From positions 1-43,008 of the forward strand of contig JAUUNK010000022.1 of the NCBI GenBank assembly GCA_030844565.1: a stretch of DNA of 43,008 nucleotides. Reading direction: 5' to 3'. Under the pieces are notes generated by a model. The model was not told the DNA's origin. It worked only from the letters and a program-made list of their open reading frames with translations, and ran no database searches. This document shows positions 1 to 8,714 of this stretch, piece after piece (position 1 is the first letter of the stretch; the number at the start of each line of letters is the position of its first letter). This DNA is from Bacteroides ovatus. GTDB lineage: Bacteria > Bacteroidota > Bacteroidia > Bacteroidales > Bacteroidaceae. The position numbers and the translations under genes are program-made.

Positions 1-259
1 TGAGATTGCCATAAACGGCTGCACGCAATTTTTCTGTCTGATTCTTCTTTGCAGTAGTCGCTTTCGACATCTGTGTGGTGAAAAAATTGCAGATGTTGGC
101 AACTTCTTCCAATTGAGAAGAATTGAGTCTTAGATAGTTACTAAGTTTGTTCACGTTAATACTACCTTCCCATTTTGCAGTCGTAGGCTGATTTCCTGCT
201 GCAAAAATCGTAGCAGCCAGGCAGAATGCTGCCACTAATGTTAATCCTAATCTTTTCAT
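1..259 (-). CDS. Small exported protein, unknown function (3' end outside window)
   Basis: I do not recognise this protein. Eighty-six residues are visible from an ATG at 257-259 and the frame is still open at the window edge, so its C-terminus is missing. It begins with a clear Sec signal peptide (MKRLGLTLVAAFCLAATIFA) with no lipobox cysteine, so the mature protein is probably periplasmic. The mature part is polar and probably helical, with Asn, Ser, Gln, Lys and Thr prominent. An exact Bacteroides -7 element lies about 100 bases upstream, which leaves a leader of roughly 90 nt containing a perfect 12-bp palindrome (327-338). Compact exported helical proteins of this type are common and uncharacterised in Bacteroides. 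Confidence 0.75.
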   Translation of the reverse strand, partial: MKRLGLTLVAAFCLAATIFAAGNQPTTAKWEGSINVNKLSNYLRLNSSQLEEVANICNFFTTQMSKATTAKKNQTEKLRAAVYGNL

Positions 260-356
260 AATACCTACTTTTTTAATTGTTACCTAAAAACTAATCTATT
301 AAATCTAATACCTATTGAAAAATTAGCTAAGCGCTTAGTGTTTCTTTTTACCTGTG

Positions 357-364
357 CAAATGTA
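357..364 (-). promoter_or_regulatory. -7 promoter element for the small exported protein
   Basis: Read on the minus strand this is TACATTTG, an exact match to the Bacteroidetes sigma-A -7 consensus TAnnTTTG. It would start transcription near 350, giving a leader of about 90 nt. I do not see a convincing -33 element. Confidence 0.45.
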
Positions 365-543
365 TGGATATGTTTTATAGCATAAAAGTATTCGAGAGAA
401 AAAGTCTCTTGTAGACGTGTTTTCTTGATATAGGTCAAGAAAATTAAGGCTGAGTGATGGAAAAACGAGCAAAAATGAAATATGTTGGTAATGTGTGCGC
501 GAAAACAAAACGGCAATATGATTTCTATATGGTTGTTTCTTTG

Positions 544-1152
544 TTAAAATGATAAGGAGCAAAGGAAAGTGACGAGAAAGGGTACACTGAAATCGACTAC
601 AAATCCGTGGAAGATGGAAATGATGACAAATTTCTGTCCGGAGTAGCGGGTAATGATAGGTAAAGTGGTGTCCATAGTAGTGGCGCCCCCAACGGAGATG
701 GGTGCCAGTTTGCCGAAATACTTCACGAGTAACGGAGCGCCGAGAAGGGCGGTAAGCTCCCGGAGGATGTTAGAAAGTAGAGCTATTGTTCCCAGTTCGG
801 GACCTTTGTACTCAGTGATGAAGATGCTTGAAAGGGAGTAGTAGCCGAAGCCGGCTCCTACTGCCATGCAATCCAATGGCGAGCGATGACTCATGAAAAG
901 CCCTGCCAGCGCACACCCTGCCAAGGTGCCTGCTATCGTCATCACAGGCAAAAAGACCAGACGCGGATTGAGGGAACGGAAACTTTTCAGGGTATTAGGG
1001 TCGTTGCCGATACTGAGTCCCACAAAGAACATTAGCCCGCAAAGAGCATAAAAGCTGAGGTTACTACCGCCAAAGTCGAAAGGAATAAGATGGTAGAGCC
1101 CGCATAGGGTGCCCAAGACAAAAAATGCTACGATAATCAAGCTCCCCTTCAT
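544..1152 (-). CDS. LysO-type lysine exporter, C-terminal half
   Basis: This is a 202-residue polytopic membrane protein of the LysO (DUF340, formerly YbjE) lysine-exporter family. It carries about five hydrophobic segments separated by glycine-rich turns, including GAGFGYYSLSSIF near residue 98 and a polar STxD-like stretch (GGATTMDTTLPII) near 155, typical of the C-terminal transport half of LysO. E. coli LysO is a single chain of about 299 residues; here the 93-residue upstream gene plus this one give 295, so the family is present as two polypeptides. The ATG overlaps the upstream stop in an ATGA, so translation is probably coupled. The expected role is export of L-lysine or toxic analogues across the inner membrane. 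Family recognition is solid; the substrate is inferred. Confidence 0.85.
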   Translation of the reverse strand: MKGSLIIVAFFVLGTLCGLYHLIPFDFGGSNLSFYALCGLMFFVGLSIGNDPNTLKSFRSLNPRLVFLPVMTIAGTLAGCALAGLFMSHRSPLDCMAVGAGFGYYSLSSIFITEYKGPELGTIALLSNILRELTALLGAPLLVKYFGKLAPISVGGATTMDTTLPIITRYSGQKFVIISIFHGFVVDFSVPFLVTFLCSLSF

Positions 1153-1430
1153 GCTTCCTCCTTTTTATTCCTTATATATAATAAGTACCAAAGTGCCCAT
1201 GCTGCAAGGGTACTTCCGGTGACGGCAGCCAGGGTGATGAGTACGGCTTCCAGTCCCAGGGTGTGCAGGCTCGAGACAATGGTTTCATTGCCGCCTACGT
1301 CTATGCCCAACAGAAAGAGAAGTAGCCAGATGAGCAGAGTGATTATTTTGTGTATCCATAAGAGTTTTTTGTTGCGCAGCAGGTAGCCTAGCAGCATTCC
1401 TGTGAGCATAATTCCGATGATAATAAACAT
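1149..1430 (-). CDS. LysO-type lysine exporter, N-terminal half
   Basis: This 93-residue protein has three predicted membrane helices (near residues 3-18, 28-45 and 60-85) and matches the N-terminal third of LysO. The motif LLFLLGIDVGGNETIVSSL near residue 37 corresponds to the LysO segment in which a GxxxG/N motif precedes a polar loop. The stop codon overlaps the start of the C-terminal half by four bases. The reading frame shifts at this junction, so it could be read as a frameshifted single gene. However, the ATGA overlap, the intact start and the natural domain boundary favour two cooperating subunits. An exact -7 element lies about 22 bases upstream. Confidence 0.8.
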   Translation of the reverse strand: MFIIIGIMLTGMLLGYLLRNKKLLWIHKIITLLIWLLLFLLGIDVGGNETIVSSLHTLGLEAVLITLAAVTGSTLAAWALWYLLYIRNKKEEA

Positions 1431-1451
1431 AGCTTTTGCTCAATTAGGCTG

Positions 1452-1459
1452 CAAAGTTA
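1452..1459 (-). promoter_or_regulatory. -7 promoter element for the split lysO pair
   Basis: On the minus strand this reads TAACTTTG, an exact TAnnTTTG match. It predicts a transcript start near 1445 and a very short leader before the ATG at 1430. The preceding gene ends at 1495, so the pair seems to have its own promoter. Confidence 0.55.
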
Positions 1460-1494
1460 GTATTAAATCCGGTATATCGACTCATTTACTCTTT

Positions 1495-2481
1495 CTATTC
1501 TTGTATGGTGATGGTCCGGCTTACTTCGGTACTGATGCTTACTAATCCTGTGCCGCCCTGTACATTACTGGGGTATTTGATAGGTTCGTTTACTGTTTCG
1601 TCGTAGGCGTCGGAGTCTACAAAGTTGAGTGCTTTCAGATAATAGTATTCCTGCTCGGCAATGCTGAGCAGGCGCACAACGACTTCTATCTTTTCAGTAG
1701 TCACATGGTTGGAAGTGTAATCGTAGAAAGCGGTGTTGTTATAAACTGTCATTGTATAAGAGGTGTTGCGAAAGCGAGAGTCGTCGAAGACGCCATAGAT
1801 GTTTTTCACTGTGTCGAACATGCCGTTGTCTTCATCGTCTTGGGTGGTGGGGTGTCCGTCGGTCAACACTACGTCTTCGCGGTCGATAAAACTGTAGTCA
1901 TGTAAAGTCTGTACAGTGTAGTGGGTATCATCGTCATAATAGTTCACAGTGATTCTTTTGTCCATCACCAGTCGGTAGAAGTTGGTTTCGCCGGGACGGT
2001 CTTTAATGGTTATTTTATAACACAGATAGTCTTTGCTGTAACCTGTTTGCTTATTGGAGACGCGGAACGTATCTATACTTTCTATTTCTTCGGGGCGTTG
2101 GGGAACGGTGGTTTCCGCCCAGGCATGATAGGCTCCATCATCGGTCAGGGCGTCAAGCTGCACGATGTCGCCAGGAGTTAATTTTCCTGTAATACGGAAG
2201 CGGCACTGCGGGTCACCTTCATATTCGGGAGGGAGTGGGCGTACACTTTCTTTCAATACGCCGTTGATTCTTACTTCTAGGGTGGCACCCTTTACATGCC
2301 CTGCCTTTTCTCTTCCGGTGAGGTTGAGGAAGACAAGGTTTCTCAGGCTGTCTGCATTGATAAGTGCGTTCATCACCAGTTTAGGAGGATTCTCCTTGAG
2401 ATTGAAGGGAAGATCATTTTCGCAAGATGCGGCGAGTAGGATTATCAGGGTTAGAAGATAATAAGGGGTATAAGTTTTCAT
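1495..2481 (-). CDS. DUF4249 surface lipoprotein, TonB-receptor partner
   Basis: This 328-residue protein has a lipoprotein signal peptide ending in LLAASC, with the lipid-bearing cysteine at residue 20. The remainder is beta-rich, with the ENPPKLVMNALI start and a mid-domain PGETNFYRLVMDKR segment that match DUF4249. DUF4249 proteins in Bacteroidetes are encoded directly downstream of TonB-dependent receptors that have no SusD partner, and this gene starts 11 bases after such a receptor. It therefore probably acts at the outer membrane as an accessory or ligand-binding lipoprotein for that receptor. The ligand is unknown. It is the last gene of the sigma / anti-sigma / receptor set. Confidence 0.8.
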   Translation of the reverse strand: MKTYTPYYLLTLIILLAASCENDLPFNLKENPPKLVMNALINADSLRNLVFLNLTGREKAGHVKGATLEVRINGVLKESVRPLPPEYEGDPQCRFRITGKLTPGDIVQLDALTDDGAYHAWAETTVPQRPEEIESIDTFRVSNKQTGYSKDYLCYKITIKDRPGETNFYRLVMDKRITVNYYDDDTHYTVQTLHDYSFIDREDVVLTDGHPTTQDDEDNGMFDTVKNIYGVFDDSRFRNTSYTMTVYNNTAFYDYTSNHVTTEKIEVVVRLLSIAEQEYYYLKALNFVDSDAYDETVNEPIKYPSNVQGGTGLVSISTEVSRTITIQE

Positions 2482-2492
2482 AAGAGTTGTTT

Positions 2493-5207
2493 TTAGAATT
2501 TATATGAATAGGTAAAAGAAGGTATCAAAGGTAACAGGGTGTACTTTTTGATGACCGCCTTGTTGCGGTTGTCATCGAACCCACGGTATACGAAAGTGGG
2601 ATTCATGGCATTATACAGATTATAGAAACTGATGTTCCATGTTCGTATTCCATGCTTAGTCTTTTTATGGAAGTTGATACCTACGTTCAGGCGATGGCTG
2701 GCGGGAAGGCGATAGTTGTTACGATGTTCCACGTAAGAAGTTTCCTCTACATGGGGAGTATCAGCTATGGTACCGGAATAACCGTATGACGGGTAATAAT
2801 TGTAATTTCCACTCCATCTGTCCCCACCTTGGGGGCGTATGACGGCGGTTCTTTCCTCAGGGATGGTGCTGGTGCCTCCGGTGTAGAACACCCAAGAGGC
2901 ACCAATGTCCACCCGGTTGCTAAATTTATGGTTAAGGGTCAGGTTGATATTATGTCGGCGGTCATATTTGTAGGGGAAGCGTTCGCCGTTGTTGATGCCT
3001 CCTTTAGCAAACTTACGGTCACTTTTTGACAGGGTGTATGCCAGCCAGCCGGTAGTTTTTCCGAGGGTCTTTTGCACCATGAATTCAATCCCCATGGAGC
3101 GTCCCCGCCCCATTTCCACTTTGTTTTCCCAACCGGCGGAAGAGCCGAAGAAGCTTACGCCTTCTTTATATTCAAGCACATGGTGCATGTCTTTATAATA
3201 ACTTTCTACAGAAAATTCCCATCCCTGCAAGCCCGTGTAGTAGGCTCCCAATGAATATTGGTTGGATTTCATCGGTTTAACCTTTTGGGTCACCGGTACC
3301 CACAAATCAGTGGGCATAGCGATAGGCATGGAAGAGAGAAGATGGACGTATTGGCTCATTTGAGTGTAGGAAGCTTTCAGGGCAATGTTCCGTGTCCATT
3401 GATAGCGCGCCGATATGCGAGGCTGGAGGGAGAAATAACTTTTCTCCTGCACATGAAACATAGAGAAGTGTAGACCGAAGTTGAGCCGCATTCGTGAAGT
3501 GATTTTATAGTTATCTTCGGCATAGACCGATAGTTCATGGGCGTGAATATTTCCGTCTGAGACACTGTGATATGTAGTGTCCCGCGCCATCTGATTATCT
3601 ATTTTATCCGAAATCTTGGAAGTGGTGACTTCGGGACGGAAACTATGATAGAGATATTCTGTCCCGAACTTGATATGGTGTTTAGGGTTGGGGTTATAGT
3701 CGAAATCTATCTGGTAGCTCCAATCGCGGATGCCCGAGGAGTAGTTAGAAGTGTATTTATTGGTAATATGGTTGGCTCCGGATACAGTATATTGGCTAAA
3801 AGTGTATGCGTCGACATCGAATGAATACTTATTGTAGGCCACAGTGGTGTTGCTGAACAGTTGATTGTTGAAGATATAGTTCCACCGGGCGGAAACGATG
3901 GTGTTTCCCCAATTCATTTTTCCTCCGTCCTTGGATTGGTTCTCTTCATATCCATCTTTATAATCGGTGGAGAAGTGGTCTTTCCCATTATAAAAGTTCA
4001 GGAACAGACGACTGCGGTCGGAGAATTTATGGTTAATTTTAGCATTAACATCATAGAAATAATAGCTGAACTTCTCGTCATTTGGCATGAAAGGCTTTGC
4101 CAGCAAGTCCAGATACGACCGTCGGGCAGAGATAAGAAAGGATGTTCGGTCGCGTATGAGAGGACCTTCGAGATAAAATTTGCTGGTGAGCAAGCCGATG
4201 CTCATAGCTCCATGAAACTTTTTCATATCTCCATTGTTGGTGCGTACGTCGATGACCGAAGAAAGCCTCCCCCCGAAGCGAGCGGGGAAAGAACTTTTAA
4301 ATAGAGTTACTTTTTTCACAGCTTCGGGAGTAAACACAGAGAAGAAGCCGAAGAGGTGGTCTACATTGTAGACGGGCACTCCATCCAATAAAATCAGGTT
4401 TTGGTCGGGACCGCCGCCACGTACATACAGACCGGCGGAACCTTCTACCCCAGCTTGTACGCCAGGCATCAGTTGGATGGTTTTCATCAAATCCGCTTCG
4501 CCGAGTATGCCTGGTGTGTTCTTGATTTGAGCCATGGGAATCTCGCTGGCGCTCATCTGCGTGGCGAGCATACCCGCCTCTTTCTTGTCTGAGAGGATCA
4601 CTACTTCTCCGAGCTGGTTGGTGTTGTCCTTCAACCGGATGTTGAGCAAGGTATCGCGTTGCAGGGAAAAGGAATAATTCCGGCTTTCATATCCCAAATA
4701 GGAAAAACGCAAGGCAGTTTCCCCTTCAGGGAGGGTTATGCTATAAAAGCCGTAAGGATTGGTGGTGGTGCCTTGGTGTTGACGACTTTCAACAATATTT
4801 GCTCCAATCAACGTCTCAGAAGACGTTCCGTCCGTCACGTATCCGCTAATAGTATACTTCCGGCTTACGGGCTTTGTTTCTTTTTTCTTTTGCAAGAAGA
4901 TGTAGTTTCCCTTGAACTCATACTGCACGGCTTCGCCTGCAAAAGCTTGGTCGAGTACCTTTTGCAAAGGCATTTGCTTCACTTTGAGGTTAATCTTTTT
5001 GTTTAGCTTCACCTCTTCTCCATAAATAAAGGAATAGCCGGTGGAATTCTGGATAAGTTTCACAAACTCATCCAAACTGGCGTTGCGCACAGTGAGTGTG
5101 AGCAAGGTTTGAGGGTTTTGCGCTTCTGCGTGCGTCAGGTAAACGAAGGCCATACACATCAGGAACCATGTCCTGATGTGCTGGCAGTTTGGAATAGCTG
5201 CTTTCAT
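2493..5207 (-). CDS. TonB-dependent outer-membrane receptor with STN signalling domain
   Basis: The 904-residue protein starts with a signal peptide, followed by an STN (secretin/TonB short N-terminal) domain at about 33-108, a carboxypeptidase-regulatory-like beta-sandwich at about 118-205 (ISGYVTDGTSSETLIGANIV), a plug domain at about 215-325 (LYVRGGGPDQNLILLDGVP) and a 22-strand barrel to a terminal aromatic residue (FTYSYKF). The STN domain is the feature of receptors that signal ligand occupancy through FecR to an ECF sigma factor. Both partners lie immediately upstream, and the start overlaps the fecR stop by four bases. No SusD gene is present; the partner is the DUF4249 lipoprotein. 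This argues for a ligand other than a typical polysaccharide, but the ligand cannot be told from sequence. Confidence 0.92.
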   Translation of the reverse strand: MKAAIPNCQHIRTWFLMCMAFVYLTHAEAQNPQTLLTLTVRNASLDEFVKLIQNSTGYSFIYGEEVKLNKKINLKVKQMPLQKVLDQAFAGEAVQYEFKGNYIFLQKKKETKPVSRKYTISGYVTDGTSSETLIGANIVESRQHQGTTTNPYGFYSITLPEGETALRFSYLGYESRNYSFSLQRDTLLNIRLKDNTNQLGEVVILSDKKEAGMLATQMSASEIPMAQIKNTPGILGEADLMKTIQLMPGVQAGVEGSAGLYVRGGGPDQNLILLDGVPVYNVDHLFGFFSVFTPEAVKKVTLFKSSFPARFGGRLSSVIDVRTNNGDMKKFHGAMSIGLLTSKFYLEGPLIRDRTSFLISARRSYLDLLAKPFMPNDEKFSYYFYDVNAKINHKFSDRSRLFLNFYNGKDHFSTDYKDGYEENQSKDGGKMNWGNTIVSARWNYIFNNQLFSNTTVAYNKYSFDVDAYTFSQYTVSGANHITNKYTSNYSSGIRDWSYQIDFDYNPNPKHHIKFGTEYLYHSFRPEVTTSKISDKIDNQMARDTTYHSVSDGNIHAHELSVYAEDNYKITSRMRLNFGLHFSMFHVQEKSYFSLQPRISARYQWTRNIALKASYTQMSQYVHLLSSMPIAMPTDLWVPVTQKVKPMKSNQYSLGAYYTGLQGWEFSVESYYKDMHHVLEYKEGVSFFGSSAGWENKVEMGRGRSMGIEFMVQKTLGKTTGWLAYTLSKSDRKFAKGGINNGERFPYKYDRRHNINLTLNHKFSNRVDIGASWVFYTGGTSTIPEERTAVIRPQGGDRWSGNYNYYPSYGYSGTIADTPHVEETSYVEHRNNYRLPASHRLNVGINFHKKTKHGIRTWNISFYNLYNAMNPTFVYRGFDDNRNKAVIKKYTLLPLIPSFTYSYKF

Positions 5208-6088
5208 TTTAAGTCTGGTTTAGTCGTAAGAATAATTTTGTTAGTATCTTGTGAATAGTTAAAATAGCCGGCTTTTTGCAAGAGAGAGAGAATTGTATCG
5301 AGGCTCTCGTGATTGGGGAAGCGTGCCGTAATGTGGTAGTTTTGCAAAGTCGTGTCCGGAATGTGAATGGATACGCCAAAGGAGTTGGACAGTTCACGGG
5401 CGATGTCTTGCAAAGGCTGGTGGTTGAATATGAACTCTCCTTTTTGCCATGCCAGCTCTTCGGTTGCATTTTCCACATTTTCCCGTTGGATAGTTTTTTT
5501 CACCTTATTATATATAGCCATTTCGTTTGGTTTAAGCATCACTTGAGTAGAAGTACCGGGATGGCTCACGGCTACCGAGCCTTGAAGCAGCGTGGTGCGT
5601 ATCTCCGGATTGCCGGGATAAGCATCTATATTGAAATGGGTACCCAACACTTTCACCTGGATAGCTTCCGCTTCGACCACAAACGGGTGTTCTTTCCTTT
5701 TAGCTACTTCAAAATAGGCTTCTCCCTGTAGGGTTACTTTGCGCTGGTCGGCAGAGAAACGTTTTGGGTAGGTGAGTGAGGAGAAATGATTCAGTATGAC
5801 GGAGGTGCCGTCCGGTAATTGTAGGGTACGTGTTTCTGCTAAAGTAGAAACTGTTTGTAAAGCAGATGATTGGGAATAGTTGAATGCCAGCCAAACCGAA
5901 AGGCAAACCAAGGCAATGGTTGCAGCCGCTGCTATTGTTCGTTTCAAGAAGAGACGTCTGTTCCGGGCTGCTAGCCGTTTTTTTAACAGAAGATAGCTGG
6001 TGTCTGCTGCAAACTTTCCTCGTGGAGAGCGGGTGGAGGCAATAAGTCTTTCCAGTAGTTCGTCTAATTCTATATCATTATACTTCAT
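5204..6088 (-). CDS. FecR-type anti-sigma factor / sigma regulator
   Basis: This is a FecR-family inner-membrane signal transducer of 294 residues. It has an N-terminal cytoplasmic anti-sigma segment (about 1-70), a single membrane helix (about 75-92, TIAAAATIALVCLSVWLAF), the FecR domain (RTLQLPDGTSVILNHFSSL followed by GEAYFEVAKRKEHPFVVEA) and a C-terminal STN-interacting domain (ISxxF-like, HITARFPNHESLDTILSLL). I chose the ATG at 6086-6088; an in-frame GTG at 6113-6115 would add nine residues with no support. It should hold the neighbouring ECF sigma factor inactive until the STN domain of the downstream receptor reports ligand. The gene overlaps the receptor start by four bases. Confidence 0.9.
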   Translation of the reverse strand: MKYNDIELDELLERLIASTRSPRGKFAADTSYLLLKKRLAARNRRLFLKRTIAAAATIALVCLSVWLAFNYSQSSALQTVSTLAETRTLQLPDGTSVILNHFSSLTYPKRFSADQRKVTLQGEAYFEVAKRKEHPFVVEAEAIQVKVLGTHFNIDAYPGNPEIRTTLLQGSVAVSHPGTSTQVMLKPNEMAIYNKVKKTIQRENVENATEELAWQKGEFIFNHQPLQDIARELSNSFGVSIHIPDTTLQNYHITARFPNHESLDTILSLLQKAGYFNYSQDTNKIILTTKPDLK

Positions 6089-6217
6089 TTTTCGTCCTAT
6101 TTTGGGTAAATTCACTCATAAAGACAGGAGGGAGGAAGAAACTCCCTACGCTGATATAATAAATAAATGTTAATAGTGGTGGAAGGAGTTAGAAAGATAT
6201 AAGGGGTGGTTGTCCCT

Positions 6218-6775
6218 TTAGGAGTTAAAGTCACTGTTACGGATAATCTCTTTCAGGCGGCTAACTGCCTTTTGGAGTTGGGCATCCACCGTCTTAATGC
6301 TAATGTCTAATGCCTCTGCTACTTCGGCATAGCTTTGTTTCTCTTCACGGATGCGAATAAATACTTCCCGGCAACGCTCAGGTAACCTGTCGAGTGCTTT
6401 GACGTAGAGGGCGAATAACTCTTCACTAATCATTTTTTCTTCGGGCGAAACGTTTTGTTCCTGCGGTTCAGTAAGAGTGTGGGTATACAGGGCGGCGCGT
6501 TTCGATTCTTTTTCCAGATAATTGAGCGAAGCATTCTTCACCAGAATGAAGCAATAATCTTCAATGTTTCGCAAAGTGGGCAATGTGTTTCGTTGCTCCC
6601 ACAGCTTAACAAAGACATCCAGGACAATTTCCTGTGAGCTTTCCTCCTCTTTCACATAATAATAGGCAATGCGGAAGAGACGGTCGTAAGTGAGGTTATA
6701 GAAATCACGGAAGGCGGTCTGGGAATCCAGTTCCTTCATTTGCCGTAATAGCTTTCTTACTTCTGATTCGGTCAT
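6218..6775 (-). CDS. ECF RNA polymerase sigma-70 factor (FecI-like)
   Basis: The protein has 185 residues, the usual size for Bacteroidetes ECF sigma factors. Region 2 spans about 22-90 (FYNLTYDRLFRIAYYYV, then VLDVFVKLWEQR, the -10 recognition helix) and region 4 about 120-178 (LPERCREVFIRIREEKQSYAEVAEALDISIKTVDAQL, with the HTH at its end). It lies 129 bases upstream of the FecR gene and belongs with the fecR / receptor / DUF4249 genes. The likely targets are its own operon or nearby receptor genes. It starts only 19 bases after hemW on the same strand, so read-through from the hemW promoter is plausible and may supply basal sigma factor. Confidence 0.92.
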   Translation of the reverse strand: MTESEVRKLLRQMKELDSQTAFRDFYNLTYDRLFRIAYYYVKEEESSQEIVLDVFVKLWEQRNTLPTLRNIEDYCFILVKNASLNYLEKESKRAALYTHTLTEPQEQNVSPEEKMISEELFALYVKALDRLPERCREVFIRIREEKQSYAEVAEALDISIKTVDAQLQKAVSRLKEIIRNSDFNS

Positions 6776-6794
6776 CTACCAGTCTTTTTTGAGT

Positions 6795-7925
6795 TTATTC
6801 CACCCAGAGCAAGTCGCTCATGATACTGTCTGATATAAAAATCCCTTCCCGGGTGAGCCGGAGGTTTCCATCTTGTTCCGTAAGCTTCCCGTTTTGCAAA
6901 GAAGGAGTAGCCATGTCGAGGCAATACTGCCACATTCGGTTTCCGAATTCCAGTTTCAATCGTTCCAGCGGAAGGCCCCATTTAGTGCGTAGCGAGGTGA
7001 GGATAAACTCATTGTATCGGGTAGCTTCGTCGCGTTCTTCCCTTTCGTAGTTCCTTTTCCCGTTTTCAATACCTTGCAGGTAGTCGTTAATCGAAGAAAC
7101 ATTCCATTCGCGGTCCGTCCCATTGAAAGAATGGGCGGAAGGGCCGCATCCCAGATAAGGAATCCCTTTCCAATAAGACGTATTGTGGTACGAATATTTC
7201 CCCGGTCGGCAGAAATTAGAAATCTCATAATGCTCATATCCGGCAGCTTGCAGGGTATCTATTAGCATGGAGAAGAATGTTACGCTACTTTCCTCGTCTA
7301 CTTCCTGTACTTGGTGGCGGTGGAGCATATTGTAAATAGGTGTACCTTGTTCATACGTAAGATGATAGGCCGATATGTGTTCCACATTCAGTTCCACTGC
7401 TTGCTGGAGGTCTCTTTTCCATCGTTCGGATGTCTCTCCCGGAAGTCCATAAATAAGGTCTATACTGATATTCCCGAATCCTGCCTGTCGACAACGTTCC
7501 ACAGCACCGATAGCTGTTGCAACATCATGCCTCCGGTTGAGTAGCTTTAGCATGCCATCGTCGAAAGTCTGTATCCCCATACTAATCCGGTTGAAAGGCA
7601 ATCCGGCAAGCATGCGGACATATTCAGGCGTCAGGTCATCCGGATTCGCTTCTAATGTGATTTCATGGCAATCTTCCATCCTGAATTGCTTCCCGATAGT
7701 CTCAAATATTTGTTTGAAGTCCTCTTCTTTCAATTGAGAAGGCGTGCCTCCCCCGAAATAGATAGTCTCTACCGCTTCCCCTTTCAGATAATCTTTCCGC
7801 ATTTCCAGCTCACGACAGAGGGCACGGACATATCGTGTCCGTAGCTCACTGCGAATCGTGGAATAGAAATCACAGTAAATACATCTCGTCTTGCAGAAGG
7901 GAATATGGATGTAGATTCCTGCCAT
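6795..7925 (-). CDS. hemW: Radical SAM heme chaperone HemW
   Basis: This 376-residue protein is HemW (formerly labelled HemN-like coproporphyrinogen oxidase). The radical-SAM cluster motif CKTRCIYC at residues 10-17 is followed by YFGGGTPSQL near 56, the SAM-binding EANPDDLTP near 92, and GIQTFDDGMLKLLNR near 117. A C-terminal HemN_C winged domain carries GCGPSAHSF. HemW lacks a fourth cysteine after the cluster motif (CxxxCxxCxF, not CxxxCxxCxC), and here that position is Asp-Phe, supporting the chaperone call over true HemN. It is expected to bind heme and insert it into respiratory enzymes. It has its own -7 element upstream and is followed on the same strand by the ECF sigma gene. Confidence 0.9.
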   Translation of the reverse strand: MAGIYIHIPFCKTRCIYCDFYSTIRSELRTRYVRALCRELEMRKDYLKGEAVETIYFGGGTPSQLKEEDFKQIFETIGKQFRMEDCHEITLEANPDDLTPEYVRMLAGLPFNRISMGIQTFDDGMLKLLNRRHDVATAIGAVERCRQAGFGNISIDLIYGLPGETSERWKRDLQQAVELNVEHISAYHLTYEQGTPIYNMLHRHQVQEVDEESSVTFFSMLIDTLQAAGYEHYEISNFCRPGKYSYHNTSYWKGIPYLGCGPSAHSFNGTDREWNVSSINDYLQGIENGKRNYEREERDEATRYNEFILTSLRTKWGLPLERLKLEFGNRMWQYCLDMATPSLQNGKLTEQDGNLRLTREGIFISDSIMSDLLWVE

Positions 7926-7953
7926 AGCAATTGCCTTGTTTTAATATGATTTG

Positions 7954-7961
7954 CAAAAGTA
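7954..7961 (-). promoter_or_regulatory. -7 promoter element for hemW
   Basis: On the minus strand this reads TACTTTTG, an exact TAnnTTTG match, about 29 bases upstream of the hemW start. No good -33 element was found. Confidence 0.5.
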
Positions 7962-8097
7962 GATTCTTTTTCGGAGGAAAAGGCGGTTATAGCTCTATAA
8001 ATTTCTACGAGAGAGGAAAGTTTGCCCTAAATAGCGCTCTCACTTAACATTTATTTAAAATTAAAGAGTAGGGATATTCTCTTCTTTTCTTGTCGTT

Positions 8098-8673
8098 ATG
8101 AGGGACCGGATACTTATCCGCCCTATAATGTTCCTATATTCAGCTTTCGTTGAAGTGGACGGGATAGAAGTATTTGAGAATATAGCTCCGCAGGGACCAA
8201 AGATATATGAGAAGTACATTCAGCAGATAGGCGATACAGGCTTTAAATCCAAGGTGAGATTTGGCTTGTGGGAAAGTGGACCTAAAGCAATTACTATTCC
8301 TTTGCAAGCTATCGAAATAACCTGTGATAAGGATTTTAATCAGGACTTTCCTTCAGGTAGTAACCTCAGTAGCGGTTTCCTTGTCCTTTTTGAATATCCT
8401 TGTTGGGTAGTAAAGCATAACTATACGCGATATAAGGAAGGATATCAGCGTTTAGATATTCCTTTTTCAGATTTTCCTTATGCTATTCTTGCAGGCAATC
8501 TTTCCTCCATGAATTTCAAAGATAAAATGTTTATAGGTCCTGTCTGGATATGTAAATTGATGATTACTCCCCAACAAACCGATGAGTATGTATTTACTGT
8601 GAAAGTTACTATGTCGAATGGAGATATATGGGAACAGAAAAGTAAGCCTGTGCGTTTGGTAGGGCAAGAGTAA
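8098..8673 (+). CDS. Orphan protein of unknown function, probably lacking its native N-terminus
   Basis: I do not recognise this 191-residue protein with confidence. The middle (ITIPLQAIEITCDKDFNQDF, then SGSNLSSGFLVLFEY) and the end (FTVKVTMSNGDIWEQKSKPV) look like a beta-sandwich of the sort found in small Bacteroides surface lipoproteins; DUF5034 is a guess I could not test. Such proteins begin with a signal peptide and lipobox, but this frame starts MRDRILIRPIMFLYSAFVEV with neither, and the upstream frame closes after 11 codons. It lies next to a set of decayed genes and has no recognisable promoter, so it may itself be a 5'-truncated remnant. Base composition is AT-rich compared with hemW. 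The codon pattern is still open over its whole length. Confidence 0.5.
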   Translation: MRDRILIRPIMFLYSAFVEVDGIEVFENIAPQGPKIYEKYIQQIGDTGFKSKVRFGLWESGPKAITIPLQAIEITCDKDFNQDFPSGSNLSSGFLVLFEYPCWVVKHNYTRYKEGYQRLDIPFSDFPYAILAGNLSSMNFKDKMFIGPVWICKLMITPQQTDEYVFTVKVTMSNGDIWEQKSKPVRLVGQE

Positions 8674-8714
8674 GTTGTGGTGAATTCTACAACAGCCTTG
8701 ATAAGGGGATATAG

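Noticed and set aside
327..338. Perfect 12-bp palindrome CTAAGCGCTTAG in the leader of the first gene
   Set aside because: It is real, but short and without a T-run or promoter overlap; not enough to call a terminator or operator.
280..562. Two overlapping minus-strand frames of about 75-78 codons
   Set aside because: They lie in the leader and promoter region of the small exported protein, overlap each other in different frames and show no protein-like composition.
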